DNA of 64,000 nucleotides from Phascolomyces articulosus. Taxonomy: Eukaryota; Mucoromycota; Mucoromycetes; Mucorales; Lichtheimiaceae. Both the position numbers and the translations under genes were made by a program. Below are positions 23,078 through 34,909 of this stretch, piece by piece; position 1 is the first letter of the stretch, and every line of letters starts with the position of its first letter. The stretch spans positions 248,001 through 312,000 of the forward strand of contig JAIXMP010000015.1 of NCBI GenBank assembly GCA_025677815.1, given 5' to 3'. Under the pieces are notes generated by a model. That model worked only from the letters and a program-made list of their open reading frames with translations. It did not search any database and was not told the DNA's origin.

Positions 23078-24600
23078 TAATCAAGAGGGAAAAAAGGATG
23101 CATATATTAGATACTTACTTATCTAGTATTATATATGAAAAAACTAATAAGCAGAAATAATAATGTAGCATAAAAAAAAGCAGGAACTGTATTATATAAG
23201 TACTACTGTCAATCACCACTACTTTTTGGAAGTAATATATAGCTTACTTTCATTCTTATCAAATTAATTAATAACTGTATATACTTTATTGTTGAGTCTT
23301 AATAAATAAATATGAGGATATCCCTTTCATCTCAACCTCATTAATTTCAATGTAGATTTTATAATAAATCCTTATATATTATATATTGAAAATGCTGTTC
23401 CGAGTATAAAGTTTTTTTAAAAAAAAGTTGGAGTGATGTTCAACAAATTGGATTTTGAAGTATGTGAACATAGTATGCAATCGTTGTGATAATACAAAAT
23501 TCCAGCTGGGTGATAAAAGAAAACATTGACTAGCTTACACTGATTTATACTGCTTTTAGCGGCAAAATTAGAACGCCGTAGAAAGCATGCCAACAAGCTG
23601 AAAAGCTTTTTGTGAAGACACATGGGTATACCCGGCAAAAACACAAAGGGCAAATTGCTCTAAACCAACGATCGCAGGATAATGAGGAGAGACGAGAAGG
23701 AGCTGATGAAAAAAGACGAGGAGCAGTAGAAGAAGAGAGGCAAGGGTAAGATGAAGTGATTGAACGTCCGGAGGATGCATTGATGGAAGACTGTGCTATT
23801 ATTTTGGGTAGATTGTTGGCGCTGGAGCTTGAGGAAGACGAAGCTGAAAAATTGCAGCATGAACTTGATGCAGCTTAAGGCTTAGAAGAGCAGTTCGTGA
23901 GCCCTATGACACCTTTTTCTATTTCAAATTTATAATATTTTATGCCTATGTTTTTCATTTTTCTTCTATCCTTTACACATATTTTACTTGCCTATGTTTT
24001 CTTATTATTATTCTCATTATGATTTATTTTACTTATTATCTTACTTTCCTTATCACTCTATTAAATTATTATTTTTATATCTTTATACATATTTCATTAT
24101 TACAAGTCAATTTTTACTACCAATTCGTTATTGCCAGCATACACAAATTTTTCCATTAGATTTCGTGGATCTAATTTCAAATTTTGTGAGTCTACTAAAT
24201 CTGTAAAAAATAAATTAGGTAAGTCAAATATATATTATATAACAGATTGAAAAGAAACTCTATATGAGAAAAAGATACATTCCTTTCTTATTCACGCGTC
24301 ACTCGCCCCTGCCTTTTCTAATGGGTAATACATGTGATGGTTACACCTGAGAATATACAAAAGCATGATCAGGATCTATAAGCAACAACTATTATCATTA
24401 TCCACTATTACTTAAAACCTATACATAAAAAAGATACTTGAAACGGCAAAAAAGCAATTCATATTATATAATTTATTATTTGAAGCGTCATGCCATTTCA
24501 TACATTATAAGGAACAATGGCTCTAAAATAATTAACAGCTGGGTTTTATTTCCAGCTGAGCTATGGCTCTGCGTGTGGTGGTCAAAAAACGAGAGTGGGT
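23078..24600. other. Intergenic, A/T-rich, with one decayed frame
   Basis: Apart from the broken frame at 23582-23878 (listed separately) this stretch holds only A/T-rich sequence, TATT-rich around 23930-24110. No intact gene or RNA gene is recognised. Confidence 0.5.
23582..23878 (+). pseudogene. Decayed charged C-terminal coding fragment, unknown
   Basis: A single frame runs from just after a TAG at 23579 to a TAA at 23876, broken only by one TAA at 23747. The 98 residues are highly charged (QQAEKLFVKTHGYTRQKHKG early, then ERREGADEKRRG, and ALELEEDEAEKLQHELDAA at the end). Base composition is clearly less A/T-rich than the flanks, which supports past coding. It could be the tail of a transposase or of a coiled-coil protein; no family is recognised. 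Confidence 0.35.
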
Positions 24601-24652
24601 AAAGTAGGTTACCTACTTTCTATCTCAGGGGGTTTTATAGAGGTACCTACTT
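24601..24652. repeat. AAAGTAGGT/ACCTACTTT palindrome with third half-site
   Basis: AAAGTAGGT-T-ACCTACTTT is a perfect 9-bp inverted repeat with one central base (24601-24619), and ACCTACTT recurs at 24645-24652 next to an AGGTACCT palindrome. It lies just beyond the 3' end of the broken minus-strand gene that starts at about 26587. A cluster of factor sites or a mobile-element end are both possible. Confidence 0.5.
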
Positions 24653-24666
24653 GTGCACATAAAACT

Positions 24667-26587
24667 TTAGAGAGCAGATTTTAAGCTGAGGGATCTGTCT
24701 GCCACTGGTGTTGATTTAGGTGCGGGATTGTCAATAATTGGAATAAAAAGAGTATCGTCATCATTTAAATTTCGCAACGTCTGTTTCAACAAAGTTTTGC
24801 ACTGGCAAACTACTATAATCAATGGTATAAAATACTTGCAAAAGGTGCCAGATGTACATGAGAAAAGCATGGGACCAAGCGCGTATAACCGACGAGCTTT
24901 GCCCGATGGGATATCCATTAACTTCACTGTCAATTCGGTGCCTAACAATAATAATAATAAAGAATTAGATCCCATTTTCATGTTCGGTTTCAAAAAAAAA
25001 AAAAGTTGTTACCGTTGATGATAACTCGCGGGATACGATTTTTGAGCACTATCATTTGATATTTTTAAAAGGTTCCAAAAGACATCTTTCATGTTTTTGG
25101 GATGTGTGATACCCGCTTCACTAACGTACTTGGTCGAGGTGGAACCCTTCCTCAAACCAGCTTCTCCAACGCCAAAATCATCGTCCAAATATTTGATGAG
25201 AATATCAACCTTTGTGTCTGTTTCTTTAGGTACCAATGGAGTGATGCCAGAAACTGAATGATCTTCATTTTTTCGATTACTTGAATCACTACTTGGTTTT
25301 TCTCCACTAAAACTGATGTATTATTAATGATGCATGTTTCAATTCGATCATAGACTATAAACAGAAATAAAAGTTATATACCTGAGTACAACATGAAAAT
25401 CGCTTTCATCAAAAGATTTCTCGATGAATCCCCATAGTCTTCGTACCAAATCTGCTTCAGTCTTATTTTTAATAGCATAGTTATAGAAATATAAGTCAAG
25501 AACTTCACCAATAGCATTTGACGACCAATGTTTATCAGCTTCTGAAGGATGGAAACGATACTTGATATGAAAACCAATCAAATCTTCAAGGTGATGCTAA
25601 AAAGACAAATTATTGATCTTATTTAGTATATAAAATATAATGCATAATTTATATAATAAAGAGGGAAAAGACATACTGTACCACAGAACTTTTTCAAATA
25701 TTCTTGGAAGGTTTGAGGGAATGACTGGAGATTAGGTTTTGTGATAAGTTCTTAATTCATTTAATTCATCAGGTGTGAAGCGTTCGTTCCAACAGGGATC
25801 ATATACGCCCAAAATCAACGAATGAGCTGAACTATCAGATCTGGCACGCCCTTACTTCACCCCAACTGGTTTTCAATTTTGTACACGTTTTTTTTAATAG
25901 AACCTTTCTGCAAATTCGAAATGTTCAACATGGAGTTGGTAAACTAGTCATAACGAAGCTATTAAATACATTCAACAGATGTTATTTTCATTGTAGAAGC
26001 CAAAGGATATCATCATTACTATATATATATTTAGAAGAATAAAAAGAAAATGGAATCTCATATAAAAATCATGTCACAAAATTGAAATTTATTTCAAAAC
26101 CAGTTGAGGTGAAATAAGTGCATGAATCTGACAACACTCGACACTTTTGCTAACACAGTTCTTTGATACTCACTGTTCATAAAAGTTTAGCCCTTCAATG
26201 GGAAACTGATGAAGAATTATCTAAGATTAAAATGTAAGTTATCACAATCATTATAAAAAATTCACCCTTTAACAATTTACTTACATGATTATTATAGTAA
26301 TTTTAATACCTGGCGCATCCATATGAAGAATCGTGCTGATGTAAACATTTACACAATCAATTTCCATTTGCTTCGACATATTCATGGCATGGTGAAAGCT
26401 CTTGGCCCCCTTAGAGCTTATAGTACCTAGATCTGCTGAGCGATCAATTGGTAAATAATCAACATGACCAAGAATGCTAAAAATAAAAAAAAAAGACAAA
26501 AACCAACTTCTCAATCGACTTTTCTATAGGTTTCTTCAAACAACACATCAAATCACGAACTTCACCTGGAGCCAATGCTGGTAACAT
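24667..26587 (-). pseudogene. Broken lineage-specific gene with nuclease-like core
   Basis: Several minus-strand open blocks lie in order: about 26587-26515 (MLPALAPGEVRDLM), 26490-26290 (GHVDYLPIDRSADLGTIS), 25840-25690 (LILGVYDPCWNERFTPDELN), 25595-25385 (WGFIEKSFDESDFHVV), 25310-25009 (KVDILIKYLDDDFGVGEAG, then HPKNMKDVFWNLLK) and 24993-24667 (TVKLMDIPSGKARRL, then CKYFIPLI). I recall a large hypothetical-protein family in Mucorales with this order of motifs, including FTPDEL, an RKNE motif before a VD-I core, and KTMKDM. At least two frame changes and a stop (near 25750 and 25010) break the frame, though introns may explain some. The core hydrophobic-D-hydrophobic, then GxxExG and Lys, resembles a PD-(D/E)XK nuclease; this is inference. 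It lies head-to-head with the next broken gene. Confidence 0.5.
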
Positions 26588-26609
26588 TATTAAACGACAA
26601 TTGCTTATG

Positions 26610-27357
26610 CGAAATTTCTCGCGAGTTTATGATGGTGATGACTATTTGGAGGAACGGTCTGAAGAGAACGAATATACCATAGCTCGGTATCCTGAAATTG
26701 AGCTATGGGATTTCCATGAAGCCTCCTTGAAAGATTACGATAAGCACAACCTTGAAACTGTTTTGATGACCCATTGGGACAGTCAATTCGATGACAGGCG
26801 AGCGCTACAACAACGATTAGACAGCACCATTAATGTGAGAAAGCGTTTGTATGAATCTTCTGCCGTGTATAATTGCAATGAATACCCATCTAATGCAAAA
26901 AAGCTCGATACGCTAGTAAAGCTGATTCTTACAACTTCAAAAACACGTAAAACATGTATCATATATTTTAGTGAAATTATCATGTTTTTTTACACACACA
27001 CAAATTCCAAGGTATGTGATCTTTTATAATAAAAATAATTGCAATCTGTATACATACGTAATAGTAACCGTTTTTAATTAGTGTATGAACATCCACTTTG
27101 CTTGGTAAAAGTGTATGCTAATCTTGCCATTACAAAATACTACGACACAGGTTCCAGACAAAAGAAAGGAGTTACAATACAGATATCGTCGAGACGACAA
27201 CACAAATACTGCTGACAAACTAATTGTTACGCATGTAGAGAACATCAGAGGACACGCCAGAATGTTGAAATCTTCACTGGTCGAAGGACGACATTACTTA
27301 ATCTACCCTGACATGATTCCTAGAGAGATTCGTATTAGTGAAATATCGCGAATTTAG

Positions 27358-27392
<35 letters not shown>

Positions 27393-27660
27393 AAACTGGA
27401 AACCTGTGCAAGCTGGTATCAGTGGTGAAGATTATCCAACTTCTAACTCATCATCTGCCACATCTGCGTTGTTGTCAGACAGTCAAAAGAAGGATGTTAA
27501 TGAAACGTATACTACAAGGCTCACGTATCCAAAGTGGGTGCTGCCGAGTAGTAAGGTTGTTGAAGATACTATGTATTCTTTCGTAAAGGAATGTTTTTAT
27601 TATAAACATGGGAAGATTTCAAAACATTCAGAACAATCCGAACAAATTTTTGAACTTTAA
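26610..27660 (+). pseudogene. Broken lineage-specific gene, unknown function
   Basis: Three plus-strand blocks follow one another. The first (26610-26945) encodes an acidic, helical stretch including ARYPEIELWDFHEASLKDYD, MTHWDSQFDDRRALQQRL and KLDTLVKLILTTSK. A GTAAAAC donor at 26946 and an acceptor at about 27081 join it in phase to YEHPLCLVKVYANLAITKYY. The frame then shifts near 27150 into a block ending PDMIPREIRISEISRI at a stop (27355-27357), directly before a run of 34 A. The last block (27410-27660) carries KKDVNETYTTRL, PKWVLPSSKVVEDTMY and ends at a stop. The style and motifs fit Mucorales-restricted hypothetical proteins. No function is assigned. At least one frameshift makes it non-functional as read. 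Confidence 0.45.
27358..27391 (+). repeat. 34-nt adenine run
   Basis: An uninterrupted run of 34 A follows a TAG stop inside the broken gene. It is the longest homopolymer in the window. It could be an expanded microsatellite or the tail of a retroposed copy, but protein-like frames continue beyond it. Confidence 0.8.
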
Positions 27661-30600
27661 CTTCCATATTAAGATTGTGGAGAATAAATTGAAGTAAAAA
27701 GTAGTAGCAAAGAGTTTCTTTATTAGCAGTTTTTTTTTTTTTTTTTTTTTCGGCATCACTTTTTTTTCACTATTATAGTGATCTGTCATATCTTTTTTCC
27801 CAGTGAGTTGTGATTTTTTTTTTTCATCGCCCTTAATATAACATGTTGAATTTTCAAGCCAAGAAGTACAGATTTGTTTATTCGTATGGAAAAGGAAATT
27901 CATGCCATAAGAACATGAATCAGTAACCTTGGATATAGTTTACACCCTTTCTGTGCAAGTGTGCAAATAAGCAACTTTTGGAACTTTTTTTTTACAACTC
28001 ATCTATATTTTAGACATTCATTGAAACCCACTACCAGAAAAATACCACTAGATCTATTGTGCAAAATTTCTTTTTTACACACACACTACTTGGCTTGCAC
28101 CTAAGAAAAGGCATGAAGGTTGGCCAATCATCCAATATGTCAATATTCAGCCTCACACCACACAACCATCATTTTGCCCAGTTTAGGCTTTCTGAGTACC
28201 TACAGGTATAACAACAGTGCCCTAGCAACAGGCCACAGCTTTTAGTACAGACACAAACTATTCAGAATTGATTGACCAACATGAGCAGATTTTCGATAGA
28301 TGTTTCGACCTACTCATTCAGTCTGATCTTTAGGAACCAATTTTTTAGCTATCAAAAATAGTGGGCATACTTTTGGATGATAGTTGTTACACTGGGTAAT
28401 TGGGGTCTTTAGTCGCTCTAAATAAAAAAATCAGTATAGAAGAGAGAATATTACACAAACAAATAATGCTACCACATTCATTTTTGCCTTTGGCAATTTG
28501 TTCAAGATATCCAAGATGGTTAAGATCAAGGTTACAATCGACGTGTAGTTTTCTTCCCTGGACCAACATATATAACATATATACTTATTATATGTCGGAA
28601 TCGACGGTCAAGAAAAGGAATAATGATACATTTTCAGTTCCACAGGCTGTATCATTATAGCAGGCGGCGGGTACAGTATCAATATAATCTTCTTCCTGTA
28701 TACATACAAAGAAGAACTGTCGTCTTTTTCCTCCTTGATCTTATATACTACATATTATTACCTAGCAGTAGTGATGTACTCTGCAGTCCGTACATATTTA
28801 TATATTCCATTTTTCTCTGATAAATAAATGATCAATTTTACTATTTATTTTGTATTTATTATTCTTAATCTATAACATGTCCGTTGTGGATCTATATCAT
28901 TATCTGCATTTAAATATGTAAATATACACAAAAGAATTATCTTTATATAAACATAAACATATATATATATATATATCATTATAGGAGAGGAGGGGTATTA
29001 GTTATGTTATTATTTTATATAACGATGATAAAAAAATATATATTGCAGATGACAACCGGTACAGTAATTTTTTTCCTATCACGTTTCATTTATTATTCCC
29101 TACTTTTTCACATTTCAAAAAGTAAACAGAGCAACGAATTCCATTATGTAAGGATAATCATGTCTGACTAAATAACAATAGATGGACTATACATAAAATT
29201 TCAACTTTGATGAAAAGAAAGTTTGGAAAAGAGAGTATATACATTTTATGGATTTGAGATCAGCCAAATATAAGGTCGATCATGCATCATGTTTTGATCA
29301 TATATAAAACACATGACATACATAGATACATTATGCATATCTCCCATTTGCCACAACAATAATACATAAAAATAAAATACTATCAGGGCGTACTCATCGT
29401 CTTTTTTTAAAAAATGAAAGGAGATGATAAAATAGCTGATGAAATTCTTATTATGAAAAAATATTAAGAACGATGCGATAATAATAAATCGTATGATTCC
29501 GTCACAAACAGAATATCGCCAAGAATTAAGCATAATTAGAAATAAAGGGGGAAGGGAATAGATATATAATTCTACCATAAATAATAAATATTAAACCTCT
29601 TTGTTATTGGGGGGGGTGCTGCCATCAAAAGTAAAAAAAAAAAAGGAAGGGGAGGTAAATGTTTTTTTTGAAGAAACAAATATGTAGTCATCATGTTCTC
29701 CACCCCTTTATTCCTTTCCTTTTCTTTACGTTTGTTTACAGGAAAACATTCTTGGCGACAGTTGCCAAGGAAGTTTGTTGTAAATGGTCGATCATTAGTT
29801 ATATATCATCAGCTCACTTTTTTTTCTTCTTCTTTTTTATTTTCCTGATTTATAGGATGGTAATAACGGCGTTGAATTTACAATATGTGATATAATAAAA
29901 ATAGCCGAAAAAATCATCTACGTCTAAAACATCTCACATTTGTCTGGTATCTAATGATATATTAATAAAACACTCCCATGGTGGAACGTTATTAGGATTT
30001 ATCATCAACCTACACCATCCTCATAAATAAAGAAAAAGTATTTTTTATTATTATTTATTTACCTGACTACTACTATATTTGTTCTATTTATTTTACAATG
30101 TTTGGAAATATATTGAATTTGGACCATGCTAAAAATAAAAATGAACCATCATTTCCAAATGGGAGCCACCTGATGGTTGATGATGGTGAATAAAATGAAA
30201 TTTTGTTTTCATTTTGTTGACAGACACTCTAGATGTGATAATTATGTGCGCACCAAGACCATTTTATCCTTTTTGAAATATCTAAATGATATACATAAGT
30301 ATGTTCACGTTTATCTCTTGTTCTGGTTTACAGCCCACTTTATGTTTTTGAATTATTTGGATAGATGATGAATGATACTGCTTTATTTCATTATCAGCTA
30401 ATGGCCTTATAATAACTGCTGGCTCACTGTTTTGAATAAGTTCAATAAAAAAAAATATACTCATGTTTTGCTCTTTTTGTTTAAGTTATTGGATGTGAAT
30501 AGATAAGGAATTTTTTTTTTATGTTTAATGTGTTCTCTTTTTACTACTTGTGATGACGACAATAAAACACTATCTCCATAATACGAATTATTAATATTAT

Positions 30601-31406
30601 TCTTTTTTTTTTAAATACCATCTCTATTTATGAGACAATATAAAAATAGTTGATTATATCATGACCATCTAAGAAACGATTGATTCATACGATTAGAACA
30701 AATGATTTTATTCTCTCGAAGTATGTATTCAAAAACGTCAACTCAATGGGGAGTGAATATAGGATACTACCGCCATTGTTAAACTATTATTTGTTAAAAA
30801 AATATTCTATTATACATATATTATATAAATGAAAATAATGGGTGTTTACAACTACAACAGGAAAAGAGAGAAAAATACATATTTGCATCCTTCCATGACG
30901 TTTTTTTTTCAGATTATATACCAATGTTAAAACATAACGAAGAATACATTGTTTAAAATTATCAATTATGGAGGGTTATTTTGCGTTTGTTGGATAAGGT
31001 ACTATTTAATTAACTTGCTTTTTTTTTACATTACAACTGACAACGTGATTGCTGTTGAACACGCTTCCCAAAGTTTTTTTTTGACATTTGGTTCAAATAA
31101 GTTTTGTGTAATATGCACGGACCAAAAAGATTGTTGCTTTGGCGATCCTCTAAAAATTTAAGCATCATTATCCAAGAAACAAGAGTTCTTGCCAAGATAA
31201 CTCAAAAAGATCGCTAATTCACATTATTGTCCACGTAGTAATTTTATGACTGTAAAGTAAGCAAATGTGTATATATATATGTGTGTGTCGAAAATGTTTA
31301 ACTCCCAAGTGAGATAGTGATTAGTGGTTGTAATAAGAATGCCTTTAGATTCAACTAGTTGATTCTTTTGGTTTGATAATACTTTTTCGAAATAGATCAT
31401 GATGTG

Positions 31407-31438
31407 CAATAATATATATATATATATATATATTATTG
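31407..31438. repeat. Perfect 32-bp palindrome, CAATAATA-(TA)8-TATTATTG
   Basis: The sequence is its own reverse complement and could extrude as a cruciform. It most likely arose from a TA microsatellite flanked by complementary ends. Confidence 0.7.
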
Positions 31439-32359
31439 TCTAGTATCAGAACAACATGGTTTTTTATTATTCTTATTATTATAGTTTCCCAAAAGTGTGA
31501 GACATGAATCATGCTTTATGACCGTGTATTGGCCTGTGATAGCACAAGAGTTACTCACATTCAGTCTAACAACTTCTATTATGTTATTCTTAAAATGAAT
31601 CATAGATAGAAAAAATATCATGGTGAAAGTCCTCTTTTTTTTTCTCGCTCACGTTGATATGCTCATTTCGTCTGTGAGAATAATAGAATTTCAAGAGGTT
31701 GGGGAAGGAAAAGTTTTAATAGACTGGAAATGTTATGCTGAAAGAGGTAAAAGTGTAAATTGTCGTAATTCCCCTGAGTTTCAGTTTACATTCCTGGTAA
31801 TATTTAGATACACCAAGTCAGCTTTTAAGCTTTTCCCCATCTACCAAATTTGACGTGTGGTACACTCACTCAACTGATATGGATGGATGAAACAATTATC
31901 TTGGTTATTATCCTGGTATAATTATGAGACAACACGCTATTCTTTTCATTCTATTTCTTATCAACGGTGACTTTTAAAACATCCTTCCGACAGTAAGATA
32001 ATGTTTTTTACAATAAAGTAAAACAGAACTGTTGTATGGTGTCTTTCATCATTCCAATTTATCCTCTCTTCAAGATCATTCTATATACAAAAAAAAAAAA
32101 GTTTTGTATAAATTATCAAGACAATATTTTGATGATACTGGATAAACCATTGATTGGAAAAGGAAGGATTCAAATACTGGTGGTTCAAATAATTGATTAG
32201 GCACAAAAAAAATCATTAGCTTAAATGAGTTCACATATGAGTATTATTATATTGAGAAACAAAATCCCAAAAGAACCAATAAGGGAAAAGTCTAATATTT
32301 TTTTTAGAGTAAATCATGATTTTTTGTACACACTCAATCTATTCCATTCATTCATTTAT

Positions 32360-32360
<1 letters not shown>

Positions 32361-32414
<54 letters not shown>
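32361..32414. repeat. (AAT)n trinucleotide microsatellite
   Basis: About eighteen AAT/ATA units in a row. A similar array lies at about 33411-33462. Both sit in gene-free DNA. Confidence 0.85.
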
Positions 32415-32417
<3 letters not shown>

Positions 32418-33410
32418 TGATTATAGTTAATAATAATTAAGAAAGTTGTTGATATATTCAAATAAGAATATCAATATGACCAATATAAATCAAGAAGAAG
32501 AAAGAAAGAAAGAAATATTCCTTTTATGGTAGGATAATATATATTCTTCTTGAGTTCTTTTGAACTTTCTTTATAAACTCATATTTCTAATAAAATATTA
32601 CTAAAAAAAACCATATATCCTCTTTCTTTTTAAATGTTATAATAATTATAGCCTAAAGTGATACATGATAATGATCAAACTTTTGTTGTTGAGTGCGCGC
32701 CATCCATTTTACTGTTGACAAAACGTGTGTAAATAATAGCGTGGCTGTGAATTATTCCTATATGTGTCACTAACCCAAAAACAAATTATACCCACGAGAT
32801 CAATAACAACAAAATAAATAAAAAGAAGTTTAGAAATTAAAGATTGTTTGTGCACAACTATTTTTCCCTCTTTTGTTTTATCTCTCTCTCTCTCTCTCTC
32901 TCAGTGATTGTATTTATAAAATAAGAAGATGATGATGATGAAAGGGGAATATTTTGTCGATCCATTTTAGAAATGTTAATTAAATAAAAAACTTGATAAT
33001 TTTTTAAGATTGTTCAAGTGGCACTTTTTTTTTATAAGCCATCAAACAATATATACATCTCATGTGGTTCGGGTAAATGATGATTAAAGAAGGCAATAAA
33101 GTCCTAAAGGAATGCTTCTCGTTATGATGGAAAATATATATACACACACACTTTTTTTTTTGATCGATTAATCATATGTCCAAAAATAGCGGGATTTTCC
33201 ATATCGTCATATATATATTTGATACAAAAAAAATATAAAAATTGATACATATTACTCTTTGCATAATAATGGAAGGAAAAACGGGATCATATTTAGTACA
33301 CAAAAAAAAAAAAAAAAGAGAATGAAGGAGAATGAAAAAAAACACAAAGGCGGAGAGAGAGAGAAAGATGGATGAATTGAATGATAAAAGGACCAGAGAA
33401 GAAAAAAAAA

Positions 33411-33412
33411 AC

Positions 33413-33462
<50 letters not shown>
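33411..33462. repeat. (AAT)n trinucleotide microsatellite
   Basis: About seventeen AAT units following an A-rich purine tract, about 120 bp beyond the stop of the AT-hook gene, which is read from the other strand. Confidence 0.85.
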
Positions 33463-33577
33463 GAAAAAGAAACAAAATACAAATATAAAATTCCAAAATG
33501 CAAAATTGTATATGGTTATGATTGATGGATATGTGTATAAAATAAATGCATTATATGTATATATATAAAAGAAAAAT

Positions 33578-34909
33578 TTAACAAGAAGAAGGTGGTGGAG
33601 AAGGTGTAGTAGTTGTTGAATTTAGTTGAATCCCTTTTACTTGATGTACTAATCGATCTTCATCTGTAGAGGTTGTTGAAGTAGTAGTAGGAGTAGGAGA
33701 TTTACGTTTTCGATTTGCTCCACGACGAGCTGTCAAGTCTCTCCAAACAAAACAAGAATTACCAGCTAATTGAACTTTAGGTTTTCGACCTCGTTTTTTC
33801 TTTGGTATACTTAATGTACTATCCATACGAGTACTTGTAAATGTATTTAATCCTTTATTTCGTCGTGGTTCTTCGGGCCATAATAATACTGTCATATTAC
33901 CATCACCATTATGATGAGGTGTCATGTTTTGTTGTTGTTGTTGTTGTTGTTGTTCATTGGATGGTGTCGTATTATAAATAGAAGAAGAATGATTTTCGTT
34001 CTTTTTATTGAATGAAGATGTATGATTCAATTGTTGATCATTCAAATTTTGTTGTTTTACTTCCCAAACTGTAGGTGTAACAAATGTATAACAATCTCTT
34101 TGAGTCACTTGACGAGAAGCATTTGGTGGTCTTCCACGTTTTCGTTTGGCAACAAAAGGTGGATTAGAAGGAGAAAGAGATGGTGAAGCAGATTGAGGTC
34201 TTTGCCAAGATGTACGTGGATTGGGCGGTGGTGATGATGATGATGATGTGGATGTATGATTGTTATGATGATGATGATGATGATCCATCGAAGAATAAAG
34301 AGGAGGATCTGATAATCGTCGAGTAGAACAAGGAATAGAAGAAGAAGTGGAAGGAGATGATGGAGAAGGAGAAGAAGAAGATAATAATAAAGGTGAAGTA
34401 CTACAAGGTAAAGAAAAAGTGGATACAGAAGATGAAGTGGATGCATTGGAAAGAGATCGACTTCGACGAGTATTACAAGGAGGTGGTAATAATAAACCAG
34501 GATGAGGTGAAGATATAGGTGAAGTTTGTGGAGTATCCAAAGGATAAGGGGATGTTGTTGGTGATGAAAAAGCAGATGATGGGGAAGGAATCGAAAGTGT
34601 TAATGCTGGTAATGGTTCAACAAGATCAGCTGAATGATGATGATGGTGATGATGATGATGATGGGTTGGATAAAATTGAGGAGAAGGTTCATGAATATGT
34701 GGTAATGGTTGTGTTGGTGGTGGTGAAGGACTAGATTGTTTTAAAGTAGGTGAATTCATTGTTGTAGATGTTGTTGTAGATGATGGATGAGGTGGAGATA
34801 ATGGAGCATCTCTTAATAAAGAACTGACAGGCGGAAGTACAATACAAGGTTCTTCTGGACGTGGAGGAGAAGGTGGATGTAGAAAAAATTCAATCGATGG
34901 ACGACTCAT
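33578..34909 (-). CDS. AT-hook DNA-binding protein, Ser/Pro/His-rich
   Basis: A single exon of 443 residues. Two canonical AT-hooks are present, AKRKRGRPPN (about residue 255-264) and KKKRGRKPK (about 368-376), each with the GRP/GRK core that enters the minor groove of A/T-rich DNA. A third basic patch (ARRGANRKRK, about 395-405) follows. Between and after the hooks lie short folded-looking aromatic stretches, YTFVTPTVWEVK, MTVLLWPEEPRRNKG and NSCFVWRDLTA, which look more constrained than the rest. The N-terminal 250 residues are disordered, rich in Ser and Pro, with His runs. The likely role is a nuclear architectural or regulatory protein; targets are unknown. Codon-level trinucleotide runs (His, Gln, Thr) may vary in length between isolates. 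It is divergently arranged with the nine-exon gene at 35966. Confidence 0.78.
   Translation of the reverse strand: MSRPSIEFFLHPPSPPRPEEPCIVLPPVSSLLRDAPLSPPHPSSTTTSTTMNSPTLKQSSPSPPPTQPLPHIHEPSPQFYPTHHHHHHHHHHSADLVEPLPALTLSIPSPSSAFSSPTTSPYPLDTPQTSPISSPHPGLLLPPPCNTRRSRSLSNASTSSSVSTFSLPCSTSPLLLSSSSPSPSSPSTSSSIPCSTRRLSDPPLYSSMDHHHHHHNNHTSTSSSSSPPPNPRTSWQRPQSASPSLSPSNPPFVAKRKRGRPPNASRQVTQRDCYTFVTPTVWEVKQQNLNDQQLNHTSSFNKKNENHSSSIYNTTPSNEQQQQQQQQNMTPHHNGDGNMTVLLWPEEPRRNKGLNTFTSTRMDSTLSIPKKKRGRKPKVQLAGNSCFVWRDLTARRGANRKRKSPTPTTTSTTSTDEDRLVHQVKGIQLNSTTTTPSPPPSSC

Larger units (their letters stand above)
27661..33577. other. Long gene-free stretch with microsatellites
   Basis: Nearly 6 kb without a supportable gene. 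It holds a T22 run (about 27730-27751), a perfect 32-bp AT palindrome (31407-31438), a (TAA/ATA)n array (about 32361-32414), a TC run (32883-32902) and a second (AAT)n array (about 33411-33462). Open frames here are short, low-complexity and without family resemblance. Confidence 0.6.

Noticed and set aside
24500..28260. Terminal inverted repeats bounding the lineage-specific pair
   Set aside because: A GTGTGGTG-like match and TACCTAC motifs occur near both ends, but order and orientation do not form inverted ends of one element.
33252..33503. Tyr-, Ile- and Asn-run frames over the second AAT microsatellite
   Set aside because: All three come from the same trinucleotide array read in different frames.
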